A stretch of 64,000 nt of DNA. Source: Streptomyces ficellus. GTDB lineage: Bacteria; Actinomycetota; Actinomycetes; Streptomycetales; Streptomycetaceae. The position numbers and the translations under genes were made by a program. Shown piece after piece: positions 51,268-60,269 of this stretch. The stretch's first letter is position 1, and each line of letters starts with the position of its first letter. The notes under the pieces are model-generated. The model worked only from the letters and a program-made list of their open reading frames with translations. It had not been told where the DNA came from and did not search any database. The DNA is taken from assembly GCF_009739905.1 (NCBI RefSeq), contig NZ_CP034279.1:1240001-1304000 (forward strand), in the 5' to 3' direction.

Positions 51268-51290
51268 GGCGGCGGACGGCGCCCGCCGCC
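51268..51290 (-). terminator. GC-rich hairpin between ABC ATPase and ROK kinase genes
   Basis: GGCGGCGG (51268-51275) pairs with CCGCCGCC (51283-51290), 7-base loop. It lies 46 bp after the ATPase stop (reverse direction) and about 48 bp before the ROK GTG. It may terminate or attenuate the operon and lower ROK expression. Confidence 0.45.
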
Positions 51291-51335
51291 CCCGATTCTG
51301 CCAGGTACGTGGCCGGGGGCGGCGATCCGCCGGGG

Positions 51336-52163
51336 TCAGGGCGCGGGGTCGGGGCGGGTGCCGGGGCCGCCGAGGTGGGAGGGGGCGGGGGCGCGTTCCA
51401 GCTCGTGGCGCAGGTCCTCCAGCTCGCTGCCGCCCGCCATCTGGCGGGTGAGCTCGTCGAGCGTGACGGAGTCCTTGGTGTGGCTCGCCGACATCACTCC
51501 GCGCTTGAGCAGGACGAAACGGTCGCCGACGAGGTACGCGTGGTGGGGGTTGTGCGTGATCAGGACCACGCCGAGGCCCGCGTCACGGGCGGCCGCCACG
51601 TACTTCAGCACCACGCCCGACTGCTTCACGCCCAGCGCGGCGGTCGGCTCGTCGAGGACGAGGACCTTGGCGCCGAAGTGGACGGCGCGGGCGATGGCCA
51701 CGCACTGGCGCTCGCCGCCGGACAGGGTGCCGATCGGCTGGTCGACGTCGCGCAGGTCGATGCCCATGCGGGCCAGCTCGCTGCGGGTCGTCTCGCGCAT
51801 CAGGTCGACGTCGAGGCGCTTGAAGGGACCTCTGCCCCGGGTGGGCTCGGAGCCGAGGAAGAAGTTGCGCCACACCGGCATGAGCGGCACGACCGCCAGG
51901 TCCTGGTAGACGGTGGCGATGCCCCGGTCCAGTGCCTCGCGCGGGGAGGAGAGGGAGGTCTCCTCGCCCTCGATGCGGAAGGAGCCGCCGTCGTGCCGGT
52001 GCAGCCCGGCGATGATCTTGATGAGGGTGGACTTGCCGGCGCCGTTGTCGCCGAGCACGCAGGAGATCTGGCCGGCGTGGACCTCCAGCGAGACGCCTTC
52101 CAGGGCGCGGATGTTGCCGTAGTACTTGCTGACGTCCTCGAGCTGGACGAGAGGGGTGCTCAT
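51336..52163 (-). CDS. Sugar ABC importer ATPase, single-domain
   Basis: 275 aa. Seen: Walker [12 protein letters not shown]-loop [20 protein letters not shown], signature LSGGERQ, Walker [13 protein letters not shown] and switch His in [11 protein letters not shown]. Unlike RbsA/XylG this importer ATPase has one, not two, ABC modules, so it must homodimerise. Overlaps the permease gene by 4 bp. Confidence 0.93.
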   Translation of the reverse strand: MSTPLVQLEDVSKYYGNIRALEGVSLEVHAGQISCVLGDNGAGKSTLIKIIAGLHRHDGGSFRIEGEETSLSSPREALDRGIATVYQDLAVVPLMPVWRNFFLGSEPTRGRGPFKRLDVDLMRETTRSELARMGIDLRDVDQPIGTLSGGERQCVAIARAVHFGAKVLVLDEPTAALGVKQSGVVLKYVAAARDAGLGVVLITHNPHHAYLVGDRFVLLKRGVMSASHTKDSVTLDELTRQMAGGSELEDLRHELERAPAPSHLGGPGTRPDPAP

Positions 52164-53215
52164 CGTGTCGCCTCCGCGCGCTTGCGGACCCAGTGGTTGA
52201 GCAGGGTCGCGAGTAGGAGCATCGCCCCGAGGAAGAACTTGAACCAGTCCGGGTTCCACTCCGCGTACACGATGCCCTTGCTGGTCATGCCGAAGATGAA
52301 CGCGCCGACCGCCGAGCCGATCGCGGAGCCGTACCCGCCGGTGATCAGGCAGCCGCCGATCACGGCGGCGATGATGTAGATCAGTTCGTTGCCGACGCCC
52401 TCGCCGGACTGGACGACGTCGAAGGAGAACAGCAGGTGCTGTCCCGACACCCAGGCGCAGAAGGCCACGCCCATGTAGAGGCCGATCTTGGTGGTGCGGA
52501 CCGGGACGCCCACCGCGCGGGCCGCGTCCGCGCCGCCGCCCACCGCGAAGATCCAGTTGCCGAACCGGGTGCGCAGCAGGATCCACGTCGCGACGGCGAC
52601 CAGACCGAACCACCACAGGACGGTGACCTTGATGTCGACGCCGCCCACGGAGAACTGGGAGGCGAACAGGGCCCGGGCCGAGGCGAAGCCCTCCATGTCG
52701 GCGATCGTCTTCGTCGACACCGTGCCGCTGATCAGCTTGGTCAGACCGAGGTTCAGGCCGGTCAGCATCAGGAACGTGCCGAGCGTGATGATGAAGCTCG
52801 GCAGTTTCGTCCGGGTGAGCATCACGCCGTTGAAGACGCCGAAGGCCAGGGTCACCAGGAGGGACACGCCGACGCCGGCCCAGACGTTCGCGGTCATCTG
52901 GTAGCTGAACATCGAGGAGATCAGCGCGGCGCTGGTGACCATGACACCGGCCGACAGGTCGAACTCGCCGCCGATCATCAGCAGCGCCACCGGGACGGCC
53001 ATGATGCCGATCGTGGAGGCGGCGTAGAGGACGGTGCCGAAGCTGGAGGCGCGCAGGAAGCCGTCGGCGACGATCGCGAAGAAGACGAAGACCGCGACGG
53101 CGCCGACCACGGAGCCGAGCTCGGGCCGGCCGAGGAGCCGTTGCAGCGGTGAGGTGCGCAGCAGCCGCTCGTCGGCGGGGGTCTCGTCCTTCACGGGTGG
53201 GGCGGTGGCGGTCAT
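52160..53215 (-). CDS. Sugar ABC importer permease
   Basis: 351 aa, RbsC-family, about 8-10 helices. Seen: [20 protein letters not shown] at the start, the core [40 protein letters not shown] and EAA-type [25 protein letters not shown] 53215 overlaps the binding-protein stop by 4 bp. Confidence 0.93.
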   Translation of the reverse strand: MTATAPPVKDETPADERLLRTSPLQRLLGRPELGSVVGAVAVFVFFAIVADGFLRASSFGTVLYAASTIGIMAVPVALLMIGGEFDLSAGVMVTSAALISSMFSYQMTANVWAGVGVSLLVTLAFGVFNGVMLTRTKLPSFIITLGTFLMLTGLNLGLTKLISGTVSTKTIADMEGFASARALFASQFSVGGVDIKVTVLWWFGLVAVATWILLRTRFGNWIFAVGGGADAARAVGVPVRTTKIGLYMGVAFCAWVSGQHLLFSFDVVQSGEGVGNELIYIIAAVIGGCLITGGYGSAIGSAVGAFIFGMTSKGIVYAEWNPDWFKFFLGAMLLLATLLNHWVRKRAEATR

Positions 53216-54354
53216 CGGGTACCTCGCTCCGTGAACTGCGCCAGCGCGGCGGCGTCCTTCTCGGTGATGATCTGCGGTCCGGTCAGCACGGGCCTGCCGC
53301 CGCCCAGCACGTCCGCGTTGTAGCGGTACAGCCAGAGCAGGTCGACGGCCTCGTAGCCCTGGAGGTACGGCTGCTGGTCGACCGCGAAGCCCAGCTGACC
53401 GCTCTTGAGACCGGCGGCCACTTTGGCGTTGAGGTCGAAGGTGTCGATCTCGGCGTCGGACCCGGCGGCCTTCTTCGCCTGGGCGGCGGCGTCGGCGAAC
53501 GGCGCCCCGAGGGTGACGACGGCGTCGATGGAGCGGTCGGTCTGGAGCTTGGCCTCGATGGACGCCTGGACGTCGGGCATGTTGGTGCCGTCGACGTACA
53601 GGTTCTGCAGGTCGCCGTCGAAGGTCTTCTTCACCCCTCCGCACCGCTGCTCGTGGCCGACGTTGCCCTGCTCGTGCAGGACGCACAGCGCCTTCTTGCG
53701 GCCCCTCTGGTCCAGCTCGTCGCCGACCGCCTCACCGGCGATGGTCTCGTCCTGGCCGATGTGGGTGAGGGCGCCGAAGGCCTTGGACTGCTCGGAGCCG
53801 GAGTTGACGGTGATCACGGGGATGCCGGCCTTCACGGCCCTGGCGACGGCCGCCTTCATGGCGTCGGGCTTGGCCAGGGTGACGATGAGGCCGTCGACCT
53901 TCTTGTCGATGTAGGAGTCGACCAGCTGGGCCTGCTGCTGCCCCTCGTCGCTGTGGGCGTAGAGGAAGTTGATGTTGTCCTTGACGGCGGCCTGCTTGGC
54001 GCCGTTCTGGACGATGTCCCAGAAGGTGTCGCCGTCCCCGGAGTGGGTGACCATGGCCACGGTCCACCGCGGGGTGTCGACGGCGGACCGGCCCTCGGCG
54101 GCGGCCTTGCGGGCGTCCTCGGCGCGCTTGCCGCCGGTGGCGCTGCATCCCGCCACGGTGGCCGCGAGGGACACTCCGAGCACCGTCGCCAGTACCGCGC
54201 GGACCGCGCGCACCCCTGTCCGTACCCTCGCCACGACGCCGTGCCCTTCTTGCTGTGCTGATAGTGCTTGCTGCGCTTGCTGTGTCTGTTGTGCTTGCCG
54301 TGCTGGTGATGCCGCGGGCCAAGTATGGGTCATGGCGATGTGCCCGGTTTTCAT
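53212..54354 (-). CDS. Sugar-binding lipoprotein 2
   Basis: 380 aa by ATGA coupling at 54354. Mature part is a type-1 periplasmic sugar-binding protein ([57 protein letters not shown]). Odd: 59 residues, including a Gln/Ala-rich [16 protein letters not shown] block coded by near-repeats of GCAAGCACAG, precede the lipobox TVAGC. A GTG at 54234 ([11 protein letters not shown]) would give a normal lipoprotein signal. It is a close paralogue of the protein encoded just upstream, so a tandem duplication. Confidence 0.87.
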   Translation of the reverse strand: MKTGHIAMTHTWPAASPARQAQQTQQAQQALSAQQEGHGVVARVRTGVRAVRAVLATVLGVSLAATVAGCSATGGKRAEDARKAAAEGRSAVDTPRWTVAMVTHSGDGDTFWDIVQNGAKQAAVKDNINFLYAHSDEGQQQAQLVDSYIDKKVDGLIVTLAKPDAMKAAVARAVKAGIPVITVNSGSEQSKAFGALTHIGQDETIAGEAVGDELDQRGRKKALCVLHEQGNVGHEQRCGGVKKTFDGDLQNLYVDGTNMPDVQASIEAKLQTDRSIDAVVTLGAPFADAAAQAKKAAGSDAEIDTFDLNAKVAAGLKSGQLGFAVDQQPYLQGYEAVDLLWLYRYNADVLGGGRPVLTGPQIITEKDAAALAQFTERGTR

Positions 54355-55349
54355 CGGGTACCGCGGGCGGTCAGTTCCTCCAGCGCCGGTACGTCCTTCT
54401 CGGTGACGAGGGCCGGGCCGGTGAGGACGGGCTTGCCGCCGCCGATGACGTTGAGGTTGTCCTCGTGCAGCCACAGCGCGTCGACGGCGAGGTAGCCCTG
54501 GAGGTAGGGCTGCTGGTCGACGGCGAAGCCGATCTGCCCGGCCTTGAGCTGGGCGACGACGGCGGCGTTGAGGTCGAAGGTGTTGATCTCGGCGCGGGAC
54601 CCGGCGCCCTGCCGCGCCTTGACGGACGCGGCGGCGAACGGGGCGCCGAGGGTGACGACGGCGTCGATGTCCTTGACCGCCTGCAGCTTGGCCTCGACGG
54701 CGGAGGTCGCTGCGGGCATGTTGGTGCCCTCGACGCCGAGGTTCTCGACGGTGCCCTTGAAGGTCTTCTTCACCCCGGCGCAGCGCTCCTCGAGGGACAC
54801 GTTCCCCTGCTCGTGGATGACGCAGAGCGCCTTCTTCCTGCCGCGCGCGGTGAGTTCCTCGCCGACGGCCTCACCGGCCACGGCCTCGTCCTGGCCGATG
54901 TGGGTGATCGCCCCGAAGGCCTTGGAGTGCGGGCCGCCGGAGTTGATCGTCACGACCGGGATGCCGGCGGCGACCGCCTTGGCGACGGAGGCCTTGACCG
55001 CCTCGGGCTTGGCGAGGGTGACGATCAGGCCGTCGACCTTCTTGGCCACGTACGAGTCGATGAGAGCCGCCTGTCCCTTGCCCTCCTTGTCGGCGGCGTA
55101 GAGGAACGTGACGTTGTCCTTGGCCGCGGCGGCCTTGGCGCCGCTCTGGACGATGTCCCAGAAGGTGTCGCCCTCGCCGGAGTGGGTGACCATCGCGACC
55201 GTCATGGCCCGCGTGGCGGCGGGTCTCCCGCCGCCGGAGCCGTTCGCGGCGTCCTCGGAGTCCTTGCCGCCCGAGCTGCTGCATCCGGCGGCTGTGGCGG
55301 TGAGTGCGGCTGCGGCCAACAGGGCTGCCGCCGTGCGGGTGGTTCGCAT
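54351..55349 (-). CDS. Sugar-binding lipoprotein 1
   Basis: 332 aa from ATG 55349 (the open frame begins at 55427). Seen: signal AAALLAAAALTATAAGCSSS with lipobox Cys, then the same sugar-binding fold as its neighbour ([55 protein letters not shown]). Both end in GTR. First gene of the leftward importer operon; promoter and GntR operator lie just upstream. Confidence 0.92.
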   Translation of the reverse strand: MRTTRTAAALLAAAALTATAAGCSSSGGKDSEDAANGSGGGRPAATRAMTVAMVTHSGEGDTFWDIVQSGAKAAAAKDNVTFLYAADKEGKGQAALIDSYVAKKVDGLIVTLAKPEAVKASVAKAVAAGIPVVTINSGGPHSKAFGAITHIGQDEAVAGEAVGEELTARGRKKALCVIHEQGNVSLEERCAGVKKTFKGTVENLGVEGTNMPAATSAVEAKLQAVKDIDAVVTLGAPFAAASVKARQGAGSRAEINTFDLNAAVVAQLKAGQIGFAVDQQPYLQGYLAVDALWLHEDNLNVIGGGKPVLTGPALVTEKDVPALEELTARGTR

Positions 55350-55398
55350 CGTGGGTCTGCCTCGTCTCCCCGGCGCCGCCGTGGTGCGGCTGGGTGCG

Positions 55399-55427
55399 TT
55401 TCTACGGGGGCGGAGCGAACCCGTCAA
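55399..55427 (-). promoter_or_regulatory. Promoter of the importer operon
   Basis: On the complementary strand: TTGACG (55422-55427), a 17-bp spacer, TAGAAA (55399-55404). The GntR operator (55433-55442) lies just upstream of the -35. Confidence 0.68.
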
Positions 55428-55432
55428 GAGTT

Positions 55433-55442
55433 TGTCCGGACA
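55433..55442. promoter_or_regulatory. GntR-type operator 1, TGTCCGGACA
   Basis: A perfect 10-bp palindrome (within TTTGTCCGGACATCC) upstream of the importer promoter. It shares the core TGTCNGGACA with the site at 56324-56335 on the other side of the GntR gene. Confidence 0.6.
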
Positions 55443-55491
55443 TCCTTACGAGAAAGTGGTGCGGGTGCCGCCGTCGAACCGCCGGGCGCCG

Positions 55492-56274
55492 CTACGGGCG
55501 GACGAGGAGCTGGAACTCGAAGGCGTACCGCGACGCGCGGTAGACGTGGGAGCCGAACTCGACCGCCCGGCCGGTGTCGTCGAAGGTGGTGCGTTCCATC
55601 GTCAGCAGCGGGGCACCCGGCTCCTCGGTGAGCAGCTCCGACTCCACGCCCGTGGCGGCCCGGGCGCCGACCTTCTGGCGGGCGCTGTGCAGGGTGATGC
55701 CGGCGGTGCGCAGCATGCGGTAGAGGCCGGTCGCCTCCAGCAGCTCGGTGTCCAGGTCGAGCAGGCCGAGCGGCAGGTGGTTGCGCAGCCGGGCCATCGG
55801 CTCGTCGTGGGCGAACCGCAGCCGCTCCACGTACCGGACCTCGGCGCCCTCCGGTACGCCGAGGGCGGCGGCGACCTCGGCGGAGGCGGGTTCGATGCGG
55901 TTGGCGAGCACGGTGGTGGCGGGGCGCTGGCCGGCCGCCTCCAGGTCGTCGTACAGGCTGCTGAGCTCCAGGGGGCGTTTGACCTGGCTGTGCACGACCT
56001 GGGTGCCGACGCCTCGGCGGCGGACGAGCAGGCCCTTCTCGACGAGCGCCTGGATGGCCTGGCGGACGGTGGGCCGGGACAGCCCGAGCCGGCCCGCCAG
56101 CTCGATCTCGTTGCCGAGGAGGCTGCCCGGGGTGAGGGTCCCGCGCTCGATGGCCGCCTCCAGCTGCTGGGAGAGCTGGAAGTAGAGCGGGACCGGGCTG
56201 GTGCGGTCCACGCTCAGCGGGAGGCGCACGACGGAACCGGTCTCTTCTCTGGCTGCTCGGGTCTGCTTGGGCAC
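55492..56274 (-). CDS. GntR/UTRA-family regulator
   Basis: 260 aa. Seen: HTH at about 38-98 (LYFQLSQQLEAAIERGTL, LAGRLGLSRPTVRQAIQAL, KGLLVRRRGVGTQV) and a UTRA effector domain (LSSLYDDLEAAGQRPATTVL, VRYVERLRFAHDEPMARL, FEFQLLVRP). Sits between the importer operon and the divergent dehydrogenase gene, with TGTCNGGACA palindromes on both sides. GTG start with TAGGCT 6 bases upstream. Confidence 0.92.
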   Translation of the reverse strand: MPKQTRAAREETGSVVRLPLSVDRTSPVPLYFQLSQQLEAAIERGTLTPGSLLGNEIELAGRLGLSRPTVRQAIQALVEKGLLVRRRGVGTQVVHSQVKRPLELSSLYDDLEAAGQRPATTVLANRIEPASAEVAAALGVPEGAEVRYVERLRFAHDEPMARLRNHLPLGLLDLDTELLEATGLYRMLRTAGITLHSARQKVGARAATGVESELLTEEPGAPLLTMERTTFDDTGRAVEFGSHVYRASRYAFEFQLLVRP

Positions 56275-56280
56275 GGGCCG

Positions 56281-56286
56281 AGCCTA
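56281..56286 (-). promoter_or_regulatory. TAGGCT -10 element, leaderless GntR transcript
   Basis: TAGGCT on the coding strand lies 6 bases before the GTG at 56274; no Shine-Dalgarno. Confidence 0.45.
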
Positions 56287-56323
56287 TCCACCGGGAATGA
56301 TGACGGGAAGTTGTGAAGTCATG

Positions 56324-56335
56324 TTGTCAGGACAA
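56324..56335. promoter_or_regulatory. GntR-type operator 2, TTGTCAGGACAA
   Basis: TTGTC-AG-GACAA, 5-bp perfect arms, between the divergent GntR and dehydrogenase genes. A TTGACA (56340-56345) follows 4 bp later as the -35 of a rightward promoter that would start near the dehydrogenase ATG (56376). Binding here would block that promoter. Confidence 0.6.
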
Positions 56336-56375
56336 AAGCTTGACAGGTGACGGTGGCGGCACCACCTTGGGGGCC

Positions 56376-57389
56376 ATGCGCATCGGACTCATCGGAACGG
56401 GACGTATCGGGACCTTCCACTCGGGGGTGCTCAGCCGCCACCCCGAGGTGGGCTCACTGGTCGTCGCCGACGCCGACCCCGGCCGGGCGGCCCAGGTCGC
56501 CGAACTCACCGGCGCGACGGCGGCGCCGGCCGTCGACGACGTCTTCGCCTGGGGCGTGGACGCGGTGGTGATCGCCTCGGCGACCTCCTCCCACGCCGAA
56601 CTCATCGCCCGCGCCGCCCGCGCGGGCCTGCCCACCTTCTGCGAGAAGCCCATCGCCCTCGACCTGCCCGGCACGCTCGGCGCGCTCCGCGACGTCGAGG
56701 CGGCCGGCACCCAGCTCCAGCTGGGCTTCATGCGCCGCTTCGACGCCGGCTACCGGGCCGCCCGGGACGCCGTCCACGCCGGGCGCCTCGGCCGGCTGCA
56801 CACGGTCCGGGCGATCACCTCCGACCCGGCGCCCCCGCCCGCCGCGTACCTCCCGCTGTCCGGCGGGCTCTACCGCGACTGTCTGGTCCACGACTTCGAC
56901 ATCCTGCGCTGGGTCACCGGCCGCGAGATCACCGAGGTGTACGCCACCGGCGCGGACGGCGGCCCCGCGATGTTCCGCGAGGCGGGCGACGTCGACACGG
57001 CCGCCGTGCTCCTCACCCTCGACGACGGCACCCTCGCCACCGCGACGGCCACCCGCTGCAACGGCGCCGGTTACGACGTACGGATGGAACTGGCGGGCGA
57101 GCGCGACCAGATCGCGGTGGGCCTCGACGACCGCACGCCCCTCACGTCCACCGAGCCGCTCGGCCCGCCGGCGGCCAACAAGCCGTGGCCGGGGTTCCTG
57201 GAGCGGTTCGCCCCGGCGTACGAGGCCGAGCTGAACGCCTTCGTGCACGTGGCGCGGGGCGAGCTGGCCAACCCCTGCGACGGGCGGGAGGCGCTTCAGG
57301 CGCTGCGCGTGGCGGAGGCGTGCGAGCGGTCGCGGCGGGAGCGGCGCCCGGTGCGGCTGGACGAGGTCGGGGACCTGGTCACCATCTGA
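56376..57389 (+). CDS. Gfo/Idh/MocA dehydrogenase, inositol-dehydrogenase-like
   Basis: NAD(P)-dependent polyol/sugar dehydrogenase, 337 aa. Seen: Rossmann start RIGLIGTGRIGTFHSGVL, the CEKPIALD catalytic Lys motif, VHDFDILRWVTG with catalytic Asp/His, and LNAFVHVARGE. Closest in pattern to IolG-like inositol 2-dehydrogenases. Divergent from GntR with the second operator between. It would oxidise the sugar or polyol brought by the importer. Confidence 0.9.
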   Translation: MRIGLIGTGRIGTFHSGVLSRHPEVGSLVVADADPGRAAQVAELTGATAAPAVDDVFAWGVDAVVIASATSSHAELIARAARAGLPTFCEKPIALDLPGTLGALRDVEAAGTQLQLGFMRRFDAGYRAARDAVHAGRLGRLHTVRAITSDPAPPPAAYLPLSGGLYRDCLVHDFDILRWVTGREITEVYATGADGGPAMFREAGDVDTAAVLLTLDDGTLATATATRCNGAGYDVRMELAGERDQIAVGLDDRTPLTSTEPLGPPAANKPWPGFLERFAPAYEAELNAFVHVARGELANPCDGREALQALRVAEACERSRRERRPVRLDEVGDLVTI

Positions 57390-58557
57390 CGGGCAGGCGG
57401 CGGACCCCGCGCATGAGGAGGCCGGGCAGCCAGTCGAGCGGCCCGGCCGCCGGGTCGAGGGACAGGCCGGGGAACCGCTCCAGAAGGCCGCGGACGGCGA
57501 TCCGGCCCTCCAGGCGGGCCAGCGGCGCGCCGAGGCAGTAGTGGATGCCGTGCCCGAAGGCCAGGTGGCCGCCGGTGTCACGGCGGATGTCGAAGCGGTC
57601 GGGGTCCGGGAAGCGCTCCGGGTCCCGGTCGCCGGCGCCGATCCCGACGAGGACGGCGGCCCCGCGGGGGATGACCGTGTCCCCCACCCGGATCGGTTCG
57701 CGGGCGAAGCGTGCGGTGCCCGTCTCGACGGGACCGTCGTGGCGCAGCATCTCCTCCACCGCCCCGTCGAGCAGGCCGGGGTCGGTGCGCAGCGCGGCCA
57801 GCTGGTCCGGGTGGGTGAGGAGGGCGCGGACGCCGCCCGAGATGAGGTTGACGGTCGTCTCGTGGCCGGCGATCAGCAGCAGGTAGGCCATGGCGCGCAG
57901 CTCGGCGGCGGACAGCCGGTCGCCGTCCTCGGCGCTGGTGCGCAGCAGCGCGGAGAGCAGGTCGTCGGCGGGGCCGGCGCACCGCTTGTCCTCGATGAGC
58001 CCGTCCAGGTACGCGGCCAGCGCCCGCACGGCGGCGCCCTCGGCCTCCTGGCCGGTCGGCGCGACCATCTCGGTGGACCAGGCGTGGAAGGCGTCCCGGT
58101 CGGCGAGGGGCACGCCGAGGAGTTCGCAGATCACCGTGATGGGCAGCGGGAAGGCCAGCGCCTCGACGAGGTCGGCGTGCCCGGCGGGCGCCATGGCGTC
58201 GATCAGCTCGTCCGTGATGCGCTGGACGCGCGGGCGCAGGGCCTCCACGCGGCGGGCGGTGAACTCGCGGGCGACCAGCCGGCGCAGCCGGGTGTGGTCG
58301 GGCGGGTCGAGGACCAGCAGGTAGGGGCCGATGACCTCTTCGTCGAGCATCCGCCGCCCCACCGTCGCCGGTGACTTGGACAGCCGGGGGTCGGCGAGCG
58401 CGGCCCGAGCCTCGGCGTGGCCGACGATCAGCCAGACCTCGTTGCCGAGGGCGGTGCGCACGTGGTGGACGGGCCCGGCCTCGCGGAGTTTCGCGTAGTA
58501 CGGGTAGGGGTCGGCGGTGAAGTCCTCGCCGTACGCGCTGAGATCGACCGTGGCCAC
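57379..58557 (-). CDS. Cytochrome P450 (second)
   Basis: 392 aa, actinobacterial class I P450. Seen: I-helix LIAGHETTV, K-helix EEMLRHDGPVE (ExxR), haem loop FGHGIHYCLGAPLAR with axial Cys341. The C-terminus overlaps the convergent dehydrogenase gene by 11 bp. GTG start with TAGGCT 6 bases upstream. No ferredoxin gene next to it. CYP107-like by memory of its pattern; substrate unknown. Confidence 0.93.
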   Translation of the reverse strand: MATVDLSAYGEDFTADPYPYYAKLREAGPVHHVRTALGNEVWLIVGHAEARAALADPRLSKSPATVGRRMLDEEVIGPYLLVLDPPDHTRLRRLVAREFTARRVEALRPRVQRITDELIDAMAPAGHADLVEALAFPLPITVICELLGVPLADRDAFHAWSTEMVAPTGQEAEGAAVRALAAYLDGLIEDKRCAGPADDLLSALLRTSAEDGDRLSAAELRAMAYLLLIAGHETTVNLISGGVRALLTHPDQLAALRTDPGLLDGAVEEMLRHDGPVETGTARFAREPIRVGDTVIPRGAAVLVGIGAGDRDPERFPDPDRFDIRRDTGGHLAFGHGIHYCLGAPLARLEGRIAVRGLLERFPGLSLDPAAGPLDWLPGLLMRGVRRLPVRW

Positions 58558-58563
58558 CGGGCC

Positions 58564-58569
58564 AGCCTA
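58564..58569 (-). promoter_or_regulatory. TAGGCT -10 element, leaderless P450 transcript
   Basis: TAGGCT on the coding strand lies 6 bases before the GTG at 58557; no Shine-Dalgarno. Confidence 0.45.
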
Positions 58570-58634
58570 AGGGTGAGGGTGATGGTCCACCCTCGCCGGT
58601 GCCGGCGAGCGCGGACCGGATGGGGGGCGGCGGG

Positions 58635-59258
58635 TCACTCGCCGAGTTCGTAGGTGCCGAAGGCGGCGGGGCCGGTGGGGCGGTAGGTCTGGATGGTGAC
58701 GCCGGTGGACGTGGTGCGGTGGCCGGTGAGGGCGAAGGCGGTCGGCGGCCCGCCGTCGGGGAACAGGCGGCGGCCCGTGCCGAGGAACACCGGGAAGACC
58801 AGCAGGTTCAGCTCGTCGGCCAGGCCGAGCGCGATCAGGCTCCGGGCGAGCCGGGCGCTGCCGTGCACCTGGATCTCGCCGCCGGTCCGTTCCTCCTTGA
58901 GGCGGCCGACCTCCTGGGCCAGGTCGCCGCCGAGGACGGTGGTGTTGTTCCAGTCCGCCCTGTCGAGGGTCCGGGAGACCACGTACTTGGGCAGGCGGTT
59001 GAGCGGGCCGGCGACGGGATCGTCCTCGTCGGTGACCCGGGGCCAGTGGGCGGCGAAGATCTCGTAGGTCCGCCGCCCGAGCAGGAAGCAGTCGACCCGC
59101 CGGAACACCTCGTCCATGAACCGGCCGAAGTCCTCGTCGGCGAAGGGGACGCTCCAGCCGCCGTGCTCGAAGCCGTCGGAGCGGTCCTCGTTCGGGCCGC
59201 CGGGCGCCTGCATCACGCCGTCCAGGGTCAGGAAGGTGGTGATCGTCAGCTTGGCCAT
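58635..59258 (-). CDS. RibD/DHFR-like reductase
   Basis: 207 aa, dihydrofolate-reductase fold (RibD C-terminal family), NADPH-dependent, substrate unknown. Seen: TFLTLDGVMQAPGGPNED, LLGRRTYEIFAAHWP, KYVVSRTLDRADWNNT, EIQVHGSARLARSL, and LLVFPVFLGTGRRLFPDG. GAGAGG 8 bases before ATG 59258. Divergent from the SDR gene. Confidence 0.9.
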   Translation of the reverse strand: MAKLTITTFLTLDGVMQAPGGPNEDRSDGFEHGGWSVPFADEDFGRFMDEVFRRVDCFLLGRRTYEIFAAHWPRVTDEDDPVAGPLNRLPKYVVSRTLDRADWNNTTVLGGDLAQEVGRLKEERTGGEIQVHGSARLARSLIALGLADELNLLVFPVFLGTGRRLFPDGGPPTAFALTGHRTTSTGVTIQTYRPTGPAAFGTYELGE

Positions 59259-59444
59259 GGCCGTGCCTCTCGTTCTCCGTGCGGGTCGGTTCTCATCGTG
59301 TGTCACCCGTACCGACTGTGCCCGCGCAGATGACTCATCGGTGTGGCGGTGCGCGGAGGCAGACGTCCGTTTACCGCCGGTGCGGCGAGCCCTCGTCCGG
59401 TGTGATTGAACGCGCAACCATCAAGAGGCACGACGGAGGACACC

Positions 59445-60179
59445 ATGAACGGCAGGACGGCCCTCGTGACCGGCGGCAGCCGCGGCATCGGCGCCGCCAC
59501 CGCACTGCGGCTGGCCCAGCAGGGCGCGGACGTGGCACTCACCTACGTACGGGACGAGGAGGCGGCCCGGGAGGTGGTACGGAAGGTGGAGGCGACCGGC
59601 CGGCGCGGGTTCGCCCTGCGCGCCGACGCGGGCGAGGCCGGTGAGGCGGCGGAGGTCGTGGAGCGCGCCGCGCGGGCCCTCGGCGGGCGGCTGGACGTGC
59701 TCGTCAACAACGCGGGCATCGGGGTGCTGGGCCCGCTGGAGAACCTCACGGCGGCCGACGTGGACCGGGTCCTGGCGGTGAACGTGCGGGGCGTGTTCCT
59801 GACCTCGCAGGCGGCCGCGGCCCGCATGGGCCGGGGCGGGCGGATCGTCACGATCGGCACCTGCATGACCCGGCGGGTGCCGGGGCCGGGCGGCACCCTC
59901 TACACGATGAGCAAGGCGGCGCTGGTCGGCCTGAACAGGGCGCTCGCCCGGGAACTCGGCGCACGGGGCATCACGGCCAACATCGTTCACCCGGGGCCGG
60001 TCGACACGGACATGAACCCGGCGGACGGCCCCTACGCGGACGGTCAGCGCGCGCTGACGGCGCTCGGCCGCTTCGGCGTGCCGGACGAGGTCGCGGCGAT
60101 GGTGGCGTACCTGGCCGGTGAGGACGCGGCGTACGTGACGGGCGGCGAGTTCTCGGTGGACGGCGGCCACGCCGCGTAG
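59445..60179 (+). CDS. Short-chain dehydrogenase/reductase
   Basis: 244-aa NAD(P)-dependent SDR, 3-ketoacyl-ACP-reductase-like. Seen: TGGSRGIGAA, NNAGIG, catalytic Tyr and Lys in YTMSK, and VTGGEFSVDGG at the end. The usual catalytic Ser region reads TIGTCMTRRVP, with Thr/Cys where Ser is commonly seen. GGAGGA 4 bases before the ATG. Substrate unknown. Confidence 0.92.
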   Translation: MNGRTALVTGGSRGIGAATALRLAQQGADVALTYVRDEEAAREVVRKVEATGRRGFALRADAGEAGEAAEVVERAARALGGRLDVLVNNAGIGVLGPLENLTAADVDRVLAVNVRGVFLTSQAAAARMGRGGRIVTIGTCMTRRVPGPGGTLYTMSKAALVGLNRALARELGARGITANIVHPGPVDTDMNPADGPYADGQRALTALGRFGVPDEVAAMVAYLAGEDAAYVTGGEFSVDGGHAA

Positions 60180-60196
60180 GCCGCCCGCGGGAGGAG

Positions 60197-60238
60197 CGCG
60201 GGGGCGCACCGGTGCTGTCGGGCCGGTGCGCCCCCGCG
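60197..60238. terminator. Bidirectional terminator hairpin
   Basis: A perfect 16-bp stem (60197-60212 with 60223-60238), 10-base loop, between the convergent SDR and allantoicase genes. Confidence 0.88.
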
Positions 60239-60269
60239 TACGGGCAGGTGTCGTGCTGCCCGGGCCGGG

